From: Patiria pectinifera
Taxonomy: Eukaryota > Echinodermata > Asteroidea > Valvatida > Asterinidae
DNA length: 64,000 bases
Reading direction: 5' to 3'
Assembly: GCA_029964075.1 (NCBI GenBank)
Contig: CM057141.1
Coordinates: forward strand, 11,966,001-12,030,000
Numbering within the stretch: the first letter of the stretch is position 1; the number at the start of each line of letters is the position of its first letter. The notes below the pieces were generated by a model. That model was not told the DNA's origin. It made no database searches and saw only the letters and a list, made by a program, of their open reading frames with translations. Shown one piece after another: positions 27,401-36,079 of this stretch. A program made the position numbers and the translations under genes.

Positions 27401-30400
27401 ACTAAAATATTTCCTCATTCCGAAATTTGGACTAAGCTGCTGATTGGTCAATGAAGATGCCATGTCTGTGACAACGGGTATACCGAAGACCTGATATGGA
27501 AAGTGCCCGCTGAATGGTCAGAATCTCGAGGTCAAGATGCAGTCTAGTTGCATAATTAATCGCCTAATCTGCGTGCATATCATACAAGGTCTGTTACATG
27601 CACATGGACCAACCTCCTGATGGCTTTCAAAAAATTCTAGGAAGGTGGACATTTTTGGAAAATTTCTATTGGGAACTCCGTTGAGTTACTTCTAAAAAAT
27701 GTGAAAATAAAATTGCTTAATCTTATAGTAGATGGTTAGATTACATGTACACAATCTGCTTGATTACATGTACACAATCAGGCAATGGAAAAATTAAGGG
27801 AACCTTTTTCAAGGGCCTAATAAATGCACAAGGAACCATGTTGAAAGAAGCCAATTTATTTATATCAAAATTCGCCATTGGCATTTTGATAACGTAACCA
27901 TTGCAAAGATTCACTCACACTTATATGTGTCTGAAATTTTTCCCGTATACAGGAGTCTGTTGACACGGACAACCCATCAGCCCCCGCCCCTGCTTCCATG
28001 CAAGTCCCTCCCCCTTCTGCAAGCCCCGCCCCAAGCTCGGATCCAGACACCAGACCCGCGGTGTACGATGCCCCGGGGAGAGCGACAATGATCGCCAACA
28101 GCGTGCGGGCACTAGGGCTGACGGCTAGGGGTGCAGATGGGGTGAGACACAGGGGTGGGGACAACAGCCAGCATAGAGGGGGGATGTTAGACGGAGGGGG
28201 AGACGCACTGAGAGAAACAGGGTTGGATGCATCTGCAAGGTAAATAAAAAATGAAAAATATAAATACATTTTCTGTTCATTGCGATTGTTAGGACCAAAC
28301 AATCACAAGAAAAAATCCGCTTTTTTCCCTCCAAATACCGCTCCGAACTGACTGAATTTAGTTAGTTTGCAATTGGTTACATATTCATAAATGAGACAAA
28401 CTTGGATCATTAAAGTGGCTTTACGGCCTAAAATCCCCCAAAATTTCATGTTTTCGATTCTTAACTTATCCTATTTCAAAGGTCTGGTTGAAAGGAAACC
28501 AACCTAATGTCTTACCGTTCCCGAGAAAAGACGAAAAAACCTGGTTGTTTACACTGGACTCAGCAGATATTTTGTGGCATAAGCACACATATTTCAAGGC
28601 GTCTCTATTCAATGTACTGTACAGGTGTGTGTGTGTGTCACATAATACACACAGAACCAATACACAAATGTCGTTTCTTACACGTCTGCAGAATGCGAAC
28701 CACTTTGCGGCAGGATTCTCTATAGCACTCAACAGCTCGATTTTTCGGAGTCAAACTTGTGACCCCTGAAATTCGTTCTGTCATGGTTCTCGCAAGAATA
28801 ACACAAAAACGCCCAGGTTTTTATCTATGGTTGTGTGGACATTTATATTCTATTTTTGAATGCTCTTTCCAATTGATATAATTTCGTTTAAAACGTATTT
28901 TAAACTGAATTGGGTGCATTCCAGGCCGTAATGTCCCTTTAATGAACATTTTGGCAGGGAGGACTTTCAGCGGAAACCTTGCTTTACGTTGAGAAAAATG
29001 AAGATGCATTTTCACAGTTTTATCTACTGAGCTGAAATGTCGTCAGGCTAGTTTTTGAATAACCTGCTTCAGATTTATAGTATTGTTGTTTCATAAATCT
29101 TTAAAAATACACTTTTGCAAATGGCATCCCTTACCTTGAAGACCAGTAGTAAATGGTCAGAAAATGTACAAAATCCAGGTGTAATTCCACGCTCTCCTTG
29201 GGCGCCCATTTCTCCTCCCTCCAGTTCTGCAAAGCAAGAGGGTAGACCTGCTGACTTGGGTGACGGTCCCCAGGCACTGCCTGGACCCTTCTCCAAGTCC
29301 TCGGTAGAGAGGGAACTCGGTCTCAAGCAGCGCAAGGACCTGTTACTGGAGCAGGCTAGGAGGTATGGAAAGCCTAATGCTTCAGAATTTCATTTGGCAT
29401 TTTTTTTTCTTTCTATCCCTGAGATTAAGTAGTCTGAGTATCACCCGTTCTCCACTGAGCCCATCTCCAGTAGAACGTCTGATATATCTATGCATGCGTG
29501 ACGTCATTTCATTCCGAAATCTGGACTAAGAGTTTGATTGGTCAATTTCAAGGCCGAGTTTTTGTAATACAACAACCTGTACAAAAATGCTACTCATTGC
29601 GGTCTGATGTCTGCGCACGCGTTGAGCTTGTATTACGAGTGTATAGAAGGCGCCTGCTGATTGGTCAGTTACTCGAGGTCATACGCAGTCTAGTTGCATA
29701 ATTAATAGCTGAATCTGCTTACATCTCATAGACCATGGCCGGCTTTGCCAGGGCCAGGGTCTATAACATAGACTATAGATTGAGGTGTATGGTATGCAAC
29801 TAATGACAATGGGTGATTATATTGCATGTGAATCAGTGAGATAAGTGCTATCACTTCTAGACTGGTTCCCCCCTTTCCACTCCCTAAACGTAGTTCTGTG
29901 GCGGGGATCAGCCTACCTCACTCGTATTTTAAAGAATCCATAGTTCTTGCTTATAGCCTATACTTCACTTTTTAACCACTTCACGACGGGATTATTTTGC
30001 CGAAAATTTCACTTTTCCAAAAAGGCAAAATATTGCAGCCAACTTCTGATATACAGACAAATACCACAAATATTGATTTGCAAGAGTCATTTCAACAGTA
30101 TTTGTACAGTATGTGTTGCCGAAACCTCATATTTTTCAACACTCCGGGGTGTGCCCACAGAATTGTAGAACAACAGGCCATGCACAGCGGCCCAGTTCAA
30201 GGTCAATACACGGTCCACCTCCACAGACTTCTCAAACTTTGTGTGTGTGTGTCCAAAACAAATGAGGGATTAGCGTGTTCAGACGTCATCCGGAGGCGAG
30301 TCGAGGCACGCTTGACGTTTTAACCCATCAGCCGTGCCTGTGTATAAAAACAGCCAGATCGTGTTAACACGTCATCCGACGCGAACTGGTGAACATTTTG

Positions 30401-30814
30401 GCCAAGAATATGTAGCAGTGTAAATATCTGTGAATTGATTTCACCATAATGTAATTTTTTTCACAAAAAGTACTCTGAGGGGTCAGAACTAATTTCAGAT
30501 AAGAGGATTTTACTATTTGTTTCTTTTACCTACCTCAAACTACCCCCCCCCCCCTTCTCCACACACACAGGCGATTTCAAAGGCGTCAGGCACATTCCCC
30601 GAATGCCGCTGCTACAACCACATCCACCGCTAGTGCTTCCACGGCAACAGTCAGCCAATCGCCATCAGGGTCAGACATCACGTGGCCCCCACCGGCCAAT
30701 CAGAATCCTTCGTCTAGGGATGGAGCAGCGCCCTCTGGTGGTGAGGACGAGAGAACCAGACGGAGAGCTGCTGCCTACGGGGCAGCGATACGAAGAATGA
30801 CACAGCAACAGTGA
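9100..30814 (+). CDS. AMFR: AMFR (gp78), ER-membrane RING-H2 E3 ubiquitin ligase; 14 coding exons
   Basis: Joining 14 exons gives 751 residues with phase conserved at every junction and a GT-AG intron each time. Coding exons: 9100-9414, 15432-15524, 17798-17962, 19834-19986, 20190-20230, 21153-21285, 22493-22603, 23704-23837, 24524-24735, 25907-26010, 26698-26823, 27953-28239, 29225-29362, 30571-30814. The start MPVLVLQPPS matches the family N-terminus. Hydrophobic segments fill roughly residues 12-335, consistent with a polytopic ER anchor. RING-H2 ligands are C361, C364, C376, H378, H381, C384, C395 and C398. A CUE domain lies near 482-529 (MFPNYP, NILEGR). A UBE2G2-binding helix lies at 652-675, and the VIM for p97/VCP is R-x5-AA-x2-R at 736-746. 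The family ubiquitinates misfolded ER proteins and sterol-regulated substrates during ER-associated degradation. The protein is longer than the 643-residue human one, mostly in low-complexity linkers. Identification is very secure. Confidence 0.97.
9955..10200 (-). repeat. Partial copy of the TTAAAGGTAGAG repeat family
   Basis: The reverse complement matches 33340-33540 and 44300-44490 through words such as GGCTCAGTGAGAACCTG, TTCAAAACATGATTC and ACTTCATCAGGTTAG. Both terminal portions are missing. It lies in AMFR coding intron 1. Confidence 0.65.
10226..10258. repeat. Short perfect-looking hairpin
   Basis: TTTCCAACGGTGC and GCACCGTTGGAAA are inverted around CTTCTTAAGAC. It may be the tip of a foldback element. 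Confidence 0.5.
11465..11786. mobile_element. hAT-like MITE with 8-bp target-site duplication
   Basis: The left end CAGTGTTTCCCCTG and right end CCAGTGGAAACACTG are imperfect inverted repeats. The 8 bp ATGGTACA stands directly before (11457-11464) and after (11787-11794) the element. An 8-bp duplication with CAGTG ends is typical of hAT transposons. Length is 322 bp with no transposase. It lies in AMFR coding intron 1. Confidence 0.85.
12120..12615. repeat. TTAAAG/ACGGCC element, copy 1
   Basis: Matches 28410-28942 along most of its length (shared words GTTTCAAAGGTCTGGTTGAA, AATGCTCTTTCCAA, AATGTCCCTTTAA). The right end CCCTTTAA is intact; the left terminus is degenerate. MITE-sized, without a gene. 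Confidence 0.75.
13970..14447. repeat. TTAACCCTAAC-bounded repeat, copy 1 (word B)
   Basis: Begins TTAACCCTAACCCCCTAG and ends GTTAGGGTTAA. Inside, variants of CAAACCTGCCAAACTCCAAC recur at least four times, usually after GGTAC, with an inverted GTTGGAGTTTG. See the matching copies at 15603, 17222, 21511, 21999, 22709, 23246 and 26837. Confidence 0.75.
15432..15524 (+). CDS. AMFR: AMFR coding exon 2 (residues 106-136)
   Basis: Starts after TTCATCTAG and ends before GTAAGT. It encodes 31 residues, a hydrophobic membrane segment followed by VVFGELRAGERQ, matching the family loop of the form VFGPLR-x-ERQ. Phase is 0 on both sides. Confidence 0.93.
15603..15996. repeat. TTAACCCTAAC-bounded repeat, copy 2 (word A)
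   Basis: Begins TTAACCCTAACTCCCTAGG. CAATCCTGCAAAATCCTCC and close variants recur about four times. It is an inverted-orientation relative of the copies at 17222, 21999 and 22709. The far terminus has lost the GTTAGGGTTA end. Confidence 0.75.
17222..17644. repeat. TTAACCCTAAC-bounded repeat, copy 3 (word A, inverted)
   Basis: The word GGAGGATTTTGCAGGATTG recurs in this orientation, and the copy ends AATGCCTAGGGAGTTGGGAT. It shares the distinctive middle segment (CTGTGTCAAGGTCTTGGGCC) with copies 2, 5 and 6. It lies just upstream of AMFR exon 3. Confidence 0.75.
17798..17962 (+). CDS. AMFR: AMFR coding exon 3 (residues 137-191)
   Basis: Starts after GTTGTAG and ends before GTGAGT. The segments KLWKFIFYKF, GVLNVQTLEE and GLCKDRFEY are strongly conserved in this family. 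The exon includes membrane segments. Confidence 0.96.
18122..18619. mobile_element. Complete foldback MITE, TA-flanked
   Basis: TIRs begin ACAGGGTGTGT on the left and ACAGGGTGAGT (reverse complement of the right end), with TA on both sides. Almost the whole element folds back on itself: arms of about 230 bp around a centre near 18370. The second copy is at 1-467. Tc1/mariner-type mobilisation is inferred from the TA flank. Confidence 0.8.
19834..19986 (+). CDS. AMFR: AMFR coding exon 4 (residues 192-242)
   Basis: Starts after CTCCTTTGCAG and ends before GTAATT. It encodes LSFSPSSMSWAHGKVLFLL and a further membrane segment; the LSFSP opening matches the family. Confidence 0.93.
20190..20230 (+). 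CDS. AMFR: AMFR coding exon 5 (residues 243-256, split)
   Basis: A 41-bp exon after ATCACAG, encoding VILLELRTIYVVI and two bases of the next Arg codon. The phase fits exons 4 and 6 exactly. Confidence 0.9.
20326..20812. mobile_element. TTAA-ended element, TTAAAGGGAA family, copy 1 (inverted)
   Basis: Left TTAAAGGGAAGATACAACAT, right ATGTTGTACATTCCCTTTAA. Internal words GGGAACCAGACTA and GTTTTTCCAGCATC recur in the copies at 51545 and 58752. A TTAA at each end suggests a superfamily that targets TTAA, such as piggyBac or Kolobok; which one is unresolved. Confidence 0.75.
21153..21285 (+). CDS. AMFR: AMFR coding exon 6 (residues 256-300)
   Basis: Starts after TGTTGTTAG and ends before GTGAGT. 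DLRHEGVWERRGT and YYSDLIVELL match the family pattern of the form D-L-x-H-E-G-x-W-E. Confidence 0.96.
21511..21733. repeat. TTAACCCTAAC-bounded repeat, copy 4 (word B)
   Basis: Begins TTAACCCTAACAATCC and ends GGGGGTTAGGGTTAA. It contains CAAACTCCAACACC and the inverted word GTTGGAATTTGTTGGAGT. It is shorter than the other copies. Confidence 0.65.
21999..22353. repeat. TTAACCCTAAC-bounded repeat, copy 5 (word A, inverted)
   Basis: Begins TAACCCTAACCTTCCC and ends CCTAGGAGTTAGGGTTAA. GGAGGATTTTGCAGGATTG is repeated inside. Confidence 0.75.
22493..22603 (+). CDS. AMFR: AMFR coding exon 7 (residues 301-337)
   Basis: Starts after CCCATACAG and ends before GTAAGT. It encodes LWGNVFLSMASLVI, the last membrane segment, then the basic YSEIQRRLKRHRNYRQ that leads into the cytosolic part. 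Confidence 0.95.
22709..23117. repeat. TTAACCCTAAC-bounded repeat, copy 6 (word A, inverted)
   Basis: Contains several GGAGGATTTTGCAGGATTG variants and ends CCTAGGGAGTTAGGGTTA. The left terminus is eroded. Confidence 0.7.
23246..23587. repeat. TTAACCCTAAC-bounded repeat, copy 7 (word C)
   Basis: Begins TTAACCGTAACCCCCTAG and ends GGTTAGGGTTAA, but its internal word is CAAGTCCATCAAAATCCATC, with variants in both orientations. It lies close upstream of AMFR exon 8. Confidence 0.7.
23704..23837 (+). CDS. AMFR: AMFR coding exon 8 (residues 338-382), first half of the RING
   Basis: Starts after TTTGGTTAG and ends before GTAAGC. It encodes NNDDCAICWEEMKSARKLPC and NHFFH, supplying C361, C364, C376, H378 and H381. 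The RING is split between exons 8 and 9. Confidence 0.97.
23886..24236. repeat. TTAACCAGTT element, copy 1
   Basis: Begins TTAACCAGTTGGTGTCGGAT. It matches the reverse complement of 29972-30391 through CACGATCTGGCTGGTTTT and GAGAAGTCTGTGGAGGTGGA. The far end is truncated near TTTTGTTAGG. Confidence 0.7.
24252..24350 (-). repeat. Short retroelement-like tail with hammerhead-like core
   Basis: On the - strand the segment reads CTGACGAAGGGCAGAGCATA then CTGTTCGAAACGTTGAGTC. CTGANGA and GAAAC boxes flank a stem GGGCAG/CTGTTC, with one extra A before the stem. A hairpin GGTTCT-tttc-AGAACC follows. A related, more degenerate segment is at 55290-55385. Hammerhead motifs with these boxes are known in Penelope-like elements and retrozymes. 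I see no flanking stem I, so this is a remnant at best. Confidence 0.4.
24524..24735 (+). CDS. AMFR: AMFR coding exon 9 (residues 382-453), second half of the RING
   Basis: Starts after TTCCTCAG and ends before GTGAGA. It encodes TCLRSWLEHETSCPTCR, supplying C384, C395 and C398, then a Pro/Gly-rich linker and the conserved HFFHFDG. Confidence 0.97.
25907..26010 (+). CDS. AMFR: AMFR coding exon 10 (residues 453-487)
   Basis: Starts after CATCCAG and ends before GTAAGT. It encodes GSRIASWIPSFSVEV, nearly identical to the family, and then the start of the CUE region (SQLNNM). Confidence 0.96.
26330..26480 (+). repeat. tRNA-derived SINE copy
   Basis: A box A-like TGGTTTAATGGTTAG and a box B-like GGGTTCGAATG stand about 40 bp apart. 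The tail GTCCTTGGGCAAG with CTCCACTTGC and CTCCACCAAGAAGTATAAAT follows. It is the same family as 58030-58256 and lies in an AMFR intron. Confidence 0.75.
26698..26823 (+). CDS. AMFR: AMFR coding exon 11 (residues 488-529), CUE domain
   Basis: Starts after CCGTGCAG and ends before GTAAGC. It encodes VQQMFPNYPLPVLIEDLRVT and RSVEVTVDNILEGRL. The MFP and ILEGR positions are the ubiquitin-binding CUE signature seen in gp78. Confidence 0.96.
26837..27310. repeat. TTAACCGTAAC repeat, copy 8, split by a nested MITE
   Basis: Begins TTAACCGTAACTCCCTACG and contains GAATCCTCCAAAAATTCAC. It appears to continue after 27200 (TTATTCCTGCAAAAGTCTCC). The element at 26924-27200 interrupts it, so it inserted later. 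Confidence 0.5.
26924..27200. mobile_element. MITE with AGGGCC...CACACTG inverted ends
   Basis: Left AGGGCCGTTCACACTG, right CAGTGTGAAAGGGCCT, with TAA directly outside both ends. A TAA or TTAA target is plausible. It is 277 bp long and has no coding frame. Confidence 0.75.
27415..27600 (+). repeat. Interspersed repeat, copy 1
   Basis: Shares CTCATTCCGAAATTTGGACT, TGATTGGTCAAT and CAGTCTAGTTGCATAATTAA with 29500-29735. Both copies lie in introns of AMFR. Confidence 0.65.
27953..28239 (+). CDS. AMFR: AMFR coding exon 12 (residues 530-625), low-complexity linker
   Basis: Starts after GTATACAG and ends before GTAAAT. It encodes a Pro/Ala/Ser stretch and then a Gly/Arg/Asp-rich stretch with RGG-like pieces. 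It is not conserved in sequence with vertebrates and accounts for most of the extra length. Assignment rests on splice signals and phase on both sides. Confidence 0.85.
28410..28942. mobile_element. TTAAAG/ACGGCC element, copy 2
   Basis: Left TTAAAGTGGCTTTACGGCCT pairs with the right end AGGCCGTAATGTCCCTTTAA. TTAA is present at both ends. It matches 12120-12615 and has no coding frame. Confidence 0.75.
29225..29362 (+). CDS. AMFR: AMFR coding exon 13 (residues 625-671), UBE2G2-binding helix
   Basis: Starts after CTCCCTCCAG and ends before GTATGG. It encodes SVERELGLKQRKDLLLEQAR, matching the E2-binding region of gp78 (QRKD and QAR conserved). Confidence 0.95.
29500..29735 (+). repeat. Interspersed repeat, copy 2
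   Basis: Matches 27415-27600 (TCATTCCGAAATCTGGACTA, TTGATTGGTCA, CTCGAGGTCATACGCAGTC, TAGTTGCATAATTAA). Confidence 0.65.
29972..30391. repeat. TTAACCAGTT element, copy 2 (inverted)
   Basis: Begins TTAACCACTTCACGACGGGA and ends CATCCGACGCGAACTGGTG. It is a long match to the reverse complement of 23886-24236. Its terminal sequence is shared with 49850-50098. Confidence 0.7.
30571..30814 (+). CDS. AMFR: AMFR coding exon 14 (residues 671-751 and stop), p97-binding motif
   Basis: Starts after an unusually long C-run and CACACACAG. It encodes RRFQRRQ, a Ser/Thr/Ala-rich linker, and ends RTRRRAAAYGAAIRRMTQQQ with TGA at 30812-30814. R736 to R746 fit the VIM consensus R-x5-AA-x2-R that binds p97/VCP. 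Confidence 0.95.
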
Positions 30815-30982
30815 ACAGATAAGAATACAAATGTTTCTCCTATAAATTTAATATCCCTATATTATTCCAATTTGTTTTTTGTTTGTTCTCAGTTTAATGG
30901 AATCTGAGCTCTTTTTTTTTTGGCTAACTAAGGGTATTAGCTGGCTTATATGCTATATGCTTGTGAAATAATGTGCATATAT

Positions 30983-30988
30983 AATAAA
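30983..30988 (+). terminator. AMFR: Candidate AMFR polyadenylation signal AATAAA
   Basis: First AATAAA after the stop codon, 169 bp downstream. A later one at 36546-36551 would give a far longer 3' UTR. Confidence 0.5.
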
Positions 30989-31023
30989 TGTTTATGAGTG
31001 CAATGGTGAGAATAAGTTCTTGA

Positions 31024-31090
31024 GGTAACAAATGGAATGTTCCATTCAACGAGGTCAAGCCGATTGGAATGGAACATTCCATCTGTTACC
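31024..31090. repeat. Hairpin, arms about 25 bp
   Basis: GGTAACAAATGGAATGTTCC pairs with GGAACATTCCATCTGTTACC. Confidence 0.7.
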
Positions 31091-31131
31091 GAATGAAAGT
31101 ATTCTTTCCTTTGCACGAATGTGAAACATTC

Positions 31132-31421
31132 ATTATTGTTTTATACAATGCCTCAATAAATCCTTGTCATCTGATTGGTGATAGTGTGACCAAGCAATGG
31201 AACTTTTATTTACCGTGGAATGGAACGTCAATTTTTGCTGTGTGGCCAGCAGCAGTAATACCGTGCAATGGAAGTTCTATTCACAGTGCAATAGAACTTC
31301 CATTACACTGTCCGCTGCGTGCCACACGCGCGCCGTGCGTTGGTTCGAATAATTCAATGACGTGATCAACAATCCACCAATCAGATGATGGGGATTTATT
31401 CAGGCGTTGTACAATGATTAT
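31132..31421. repeat. Foldback MITE with nested palindrome
   Basis: The left arm TACAATGCCTCAATAAATCC and CATCTGATTGGTG pair with the right arm CACCAATCAGATGATGGGGA and GGCGTTGTA. An inner palindrome AATGGAAGTTCTATT/AATAGAACTTCCATT sits near 31266-31305. Confidence 0.7.
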
Positions 31422-31429
31422 CAGAAGTT

Positions 31430-33075
31430 AAGAAGTACTTCAAAAGTCTTTTTTTTTATGAATTAAATTAAATCCACTTTATCGTTGTAAATTTGTAGAA
31501 GAAAGTAACTATGGTTTAAACAAGAAGAGCACCACAATTGTTAATGCATTACCATGGTTACATCTAAAGTTGTGTGTAACACAACAGCTCAAGACATCGC
31601 GAAAATCATGTATTACATGTATAAACTGCTTGAACAGTCGTAGACACTCAAAAATTCTACCCTCTTCCCCTGCTATGCCTTTTGCACAGGCTAGTCACCA
31701 ACAGTCAGATCATATTTCAAGCAAGCACTCTGACTAGTCAAATTCAGTCAACAGACAAAAGCAGGCAACTGGTAGGCACAGCTGGCTTATCAATCACCTA
31801 CAGTCAAAGCATAGCTGTATCAAGTTACATAAACAGTCACAGCCAGTCAATCCTGCTTTATGAAGGCTGGGAGCTCTTAACTGTTGAAAACAGTCACTTG
31901 ATTGATTTTGACTACAAGGACAACTTGGCACAGAATGTGTGTTTACGTAAGAGTGTTAATGTCCAAGAAATTTATAAGACTGAACTGTATTATTTCAAGA
32001 GAATCCACTTTTTGTTTTGAATAAGTGTACAACGATGTACACCAAAAAATGCACTTTTGTGAAATGTTCATTTGAAAACTGCAGTGTTGTTCAAAAAGCT
32101 TAGCCCTTTTTTTTTCAATGCGGGAATAAATTCCACCTAAAAATGTTACACAGAAAAAAGTGGCAAAATTGTAGAAATGAAATATAATTGAGGTTTCTTT
32201 GCATGTACTCGGTATTATGCATATTATTTTTTCGAAATCACGTGTCTTCAGGCAAATTTGTGTCAGACATTTGGAAACGAAGACTCAGTAAATGACTCAG
32301 TAGTTATTCCCAACAGTACAATAAAAAAAAATCAGTTTTAAAAGTTGTCGTACGTAACATGTTACATTAGCTGTAATATATCTCTTAAAGGTGCTAAAAC
32401 AAACCATTGTGCAAAGAATCCCCAAATCTATTGAAAGTAAATTACCTCATTAGGGTCACACATTTTTATATACATTTTGTTGTGCCTTTTTGAGGAAAAC
32501 AAAATTTTCCTGAAAATCTACATTCACTTTTTTTTTAAAGTCATATTTTTATATTCAAATTAACACGTTAGTCACTATAGCACGTGTGACCACCCTGCTA
32601 ATTACTCACTGTATGTAGTGCCTGAAACAGCGCGAGCACACTATGGTTTTATTCATTCTTTCAAGAATAAACACAATTTAATACAAAGTACTACAGGTTT
32701 TAACAGGTTGAGTCACCCACAGCTTGTGTAGAGTATGACCATGAATTATTTTCCCCTAATTACAAAAATCAACAAACTAGTGGAAATGACCATCGAAATC
32801 AGAATAATTATTTGCTTTATTTGTATTGTACAGTTACAAAATTCCATATTAAACAATTGTTATTATTGATAAGTGTCAATGCATTATCAGTTTTGCAATG
32901 AAAATATTATGTGAGAAGCTGAGAACCATTTTCATCATGTTCACAATAGTGTAGAAATGATTCATGGTATCATTTAGGTCTCAATTTTTTTTACTTATTC
33001 CAAAAGTATCGTAGTTTGGAGTGTTCTTGGGGTCGCATAAGTATAATATTTAACTGCAACTAACATTATGATATA
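31430..33075. other. AT-rich intergenic sequence, no gene seen
   Basis: Long T-runs and A-runs and no recognisable exon. Part may be AMFR 3' untranslated sequence if the distal polyadenylation signal is used. Confidence 0.45.
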
Positions 33076-33629
33076 TTAAAGGTAGAGTAAATCATTTGCA
33101 GCTATTCAATGTACACTGACGAAATTATTGTTGAAAAGCTTTCTTGCTTTAAAGATAGTAATGGCACTAAACTCCCTGTGAAATTATTTTTTCTGGCACG
33201 CTGTAATTTTGAAGAAAAAAAAACAGTAAAAGAAGGCAATTTCCAAAGATGCGTCATGTGACCCATTTTTTGGAAATTTCCTTCAGTAGTTGGTTTGTAA
33301 TTCGATGAATCCGTATGCGCAAGCGTTGACACGATGCACATGCGCATAGTTGCTATTATTCGTCAGTTTAGTGCGTGACATTGCGAAGCTGCAACGGCTG
33401 AATGAGAACGTGTCGCGGACACTGATTTCGGGCACATTTCAAAACAGACTCGGCAACTTCTGAATTGAAACCGAGGTCCTAGAATATTTGTTCGGAATAT
33501 ATAGCATTCACAGAGCTACCACTTCATCAGGTTAGCTGTTCAGCATCCGTTTTTAAGATTTTGAGCACTTTTGTTGCTCTAAATAAAAAAAAAATGCACA
33601 AATGCACAAATGATCTACTGTACCTTTAA
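33076..33629. mobile_element. TTAA-ended element, TTAAAGGTAGAG family, complete copy
   Basis: Left TTAAAGGTAGAGTAAATCAT, right ATGATCTACTGTACCTTTAA. Fragments of the same family are at 9955-10200 and 44229-44559. Its ends resemble the TTAAAGGGAA family (shared ATCATTTGC), so the two may be related. Confidence 0.75.
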
Positions 33630-33741
33630 ATATATATTTTGAGGAGTTCCTGATTGTACATACATGTAGGTTGTTAAAATTAATGCAGTATTCACAACCA
33701 ACTGGGGCCTTTAAAAAGAAAATCGGTTGGACCTATCCACT

Positions 33742-33947
33742 ATAAGCCTTTTTGGAGTTCCAACTGCACATTCATAACCTGTGACAACGCGCATTGTTTG
33801 TCTCAAATGACCTTTGACAACATCGCGCCACTGACTTTACAAAAAGGCTGTTTGTGCATTGTGGGTACTGTCAAAGGGCATTTGAGACAAATAATGTGCG
33901 TTGTCACAGGTTACGAATGCGTGCAGTTGGAACTTCGAAAAGGCTTA
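33742..33947. repeat. Foldback element, arms about 85 bp
   Basis: TAAGCCTTTTTGGAGTTCCA pairs with TGGAACTTCGAAAAGGCTTA. AACCTGTGACAACGCGCATT pairs with AATGTGCGTTGTCACAGGTT. Confidence 0.75.
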
Positions 33948-33949
33948 TT

Positions 33950-35215
33950 GGAACCACAGAGGGCGCAGTGTGGCTTTCACATGAGAGTCAAGCGAGGGCG
34001 CAATAGCAGTACTGATTGTTATGTGGTTTAAAAAGGAAATGGACCTGCAGCGTGTATGATGACCACTTATGCACACAACTGAAAATGCGCAATCACAAAT
34101 TTGTGTTGTCACAGCACGTGTCGGCCCTGCAAATTTGCAAAAGTTGAACGCATTTTCAACACTGGCGAATTTCACAGGGAACGTTTTCTGACATCAAGTT
34201 CACTTCGCATTCACAGTTACAAGAAGTATGATACTATGAACCGGCCTTCATTCTGATTTGGCAGTTGGTGACAAAAAAAAGGACCCAATACTGAGTCGGA
34301 GTCTCCCACCTCAGGGGCTTGAAAATCAGGAAATGGAAGCATTTAGCCATGTCAGCCAAAGCTGGTGAGTAAACCACAATTTGGAAAACACCAACTATGA
34401 TAGTTTTAAGCCCCATTGGTGCTTCACGTGAAAGCGAATTGAATATAGGATCAAACTTATGTACATGTTTATTTACGCAGTAAAGTGGCAGAAGTTAATG
34501 TCAGTTATGGCAAATTTCCTCCACAAATTGTTTGATTTGACTTTGTCATTTTTCTTCCTGAGGAGATGAAGAGTGTGAAAGATGTACATATTTTCTAATG
34601 TAACAGAGGACTTTAAAGTATGTGTATTATAAGAACTGAGATTTTTCTCTCGATTCTTTGAACTTTACTTTCATCATTTCAGCCTGCATTTATCTTGAGG
34701 CTTTCTTTTTTGGGGGTTGGTTGTATTGCAATCTCTCCTTATTGCATATGATATTTAAGCTCCTTTATATAATCATGACACAGTTCATTGAAGAATATTA
34801 ACAGTTGAGACTAATTTTAATAAAATTCCATTTTCTTTTTCCTGCAGTTGAAAATCAAGTTGTTTTTCAATATATTGCTGGTTTGACTAGCATTTAGTAG
34901 CATTAATTCTTGAATTTATTCAGAGAGTACTTTTAAAGTATGTGTTCAAATTAGTACCTAGAAGCACAGTGTGATCAAGCTGGAAATATGTTGATCAGCC
35001 TCTAAAGGCACCCCTCTATCCCCTCCCCCCAGAAAGATATTTTGTAGTCACAGCCTAGCTTTCAAATTGTGATTTCTGTTGAGGAGAATACACGAGAAAG
35101 TGTGGATTGGTAATTTAAGAATTCACAAATTAAGAATCCACACTTGCGAGTGTACTCTTCGACTTAAACCATTGCGTCAAATGAAGTATTGGCATTAACA
35201 GTGAGTGGAGATGAA
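33950..35215. other. AT-rich intergenic sequence, no gene seen
   Basis: No exon or RNA recognised. A small foldback around AAAGTGTGGATT is present near 35095-35150. Confidence 0.4.
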
Positions 35216-35221
35216 AAGACT

Positions 35222-35430
35222 TGGGAAAAATGTTGCAACTTGACGCCACTTCCGCGATTGTGTACAAAGTCTATGGAAGTCAAGACAATTTTTTCTAAGT
35301 ATTTCCTAACAAAATTGGAAATATTTCTCAGTCCCAGATTCATGTCTTATCATCATTTTTGCAATGAATGACCTTCATTGGGATGATATATGAAGGAAAA
35401 AGTGGCGTCAGGTTGCAACATTTTTCCTGG
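35222..35430. repeat. Foldback element
   Basis: GGGAAAAATGTTGCAACTTG with ACGCCACTT pairs with AAGTGGCGTCAGG and TTGCAACATTTTTCC. Related words reappear inverted near 40500-40540 (GTACACAACTATAGAAGTGG). Confidence 0.65.
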
Positions 35431-35840
35431 CTCCTTCCGTCGACATATGGATAGTTCAGACGATGATTTCTTTCTGACTCAAAGTAGGTTTCGCAGTGAC
35501 TGCGGAGAATCTGACAGTGAAGATGCATTTATAAGTTTGTAAGGAAAGTTTTCATGCATACGGCCCTATTAATGCTCATTATGGAGAACAATTGTCCGAC
35601 GTGTTCAAAGTGTGGATTCATAATTCCAAATCCACACTTTACTAAAGATTCTTCGTTCCGAATCCACACTTTAACAATAGTGTGACGCCACAGCAATGGT
35701 TTGAATGCTAATAGCAAACATGACACACTGTGTGACCATGTTTCTGTTGCGCCCCAACTGAAGTATAATACCAATTACAGTTTGGTCAGGCCCAATTATT
35801 GTTGGGATGGTCACAACCGCAGTTGGGACGGTCACAAAAA

Positions 35841-36077
35841 CTGGGCCCAATTTCTTGGCTCTGCTTACAGTTAGCGAAAAAGCCATGCTTGCTATAGCAG
35901 AAAAGTACAAGCGTATTTCACGCGTTAGCGAGGAATTTTGGCTTCTGCGCATTCTTTGAAGGATTCTGTGCTTACAGGGTTAGCAGAGAATTTTTTTGCT
36001 AGTACTGTTAGCACAAAAATTATGTTGAATGTAAGTGCGAAATTCTGTGGTTAGCAGAGCCATAAAATTGGGCCCAG
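35841..36077. repeat. MITE with CTGGGCCCAATTT ends
   Basis: Left CTGGGCCCAATTTCTTGGCT, right AGCCATAAAATTGGGCCCAG. It is 237 bp long, has no coding frame, and no clear target-site duplication. Confidence 0.7.
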
Positions 36078-36079
36078 TA

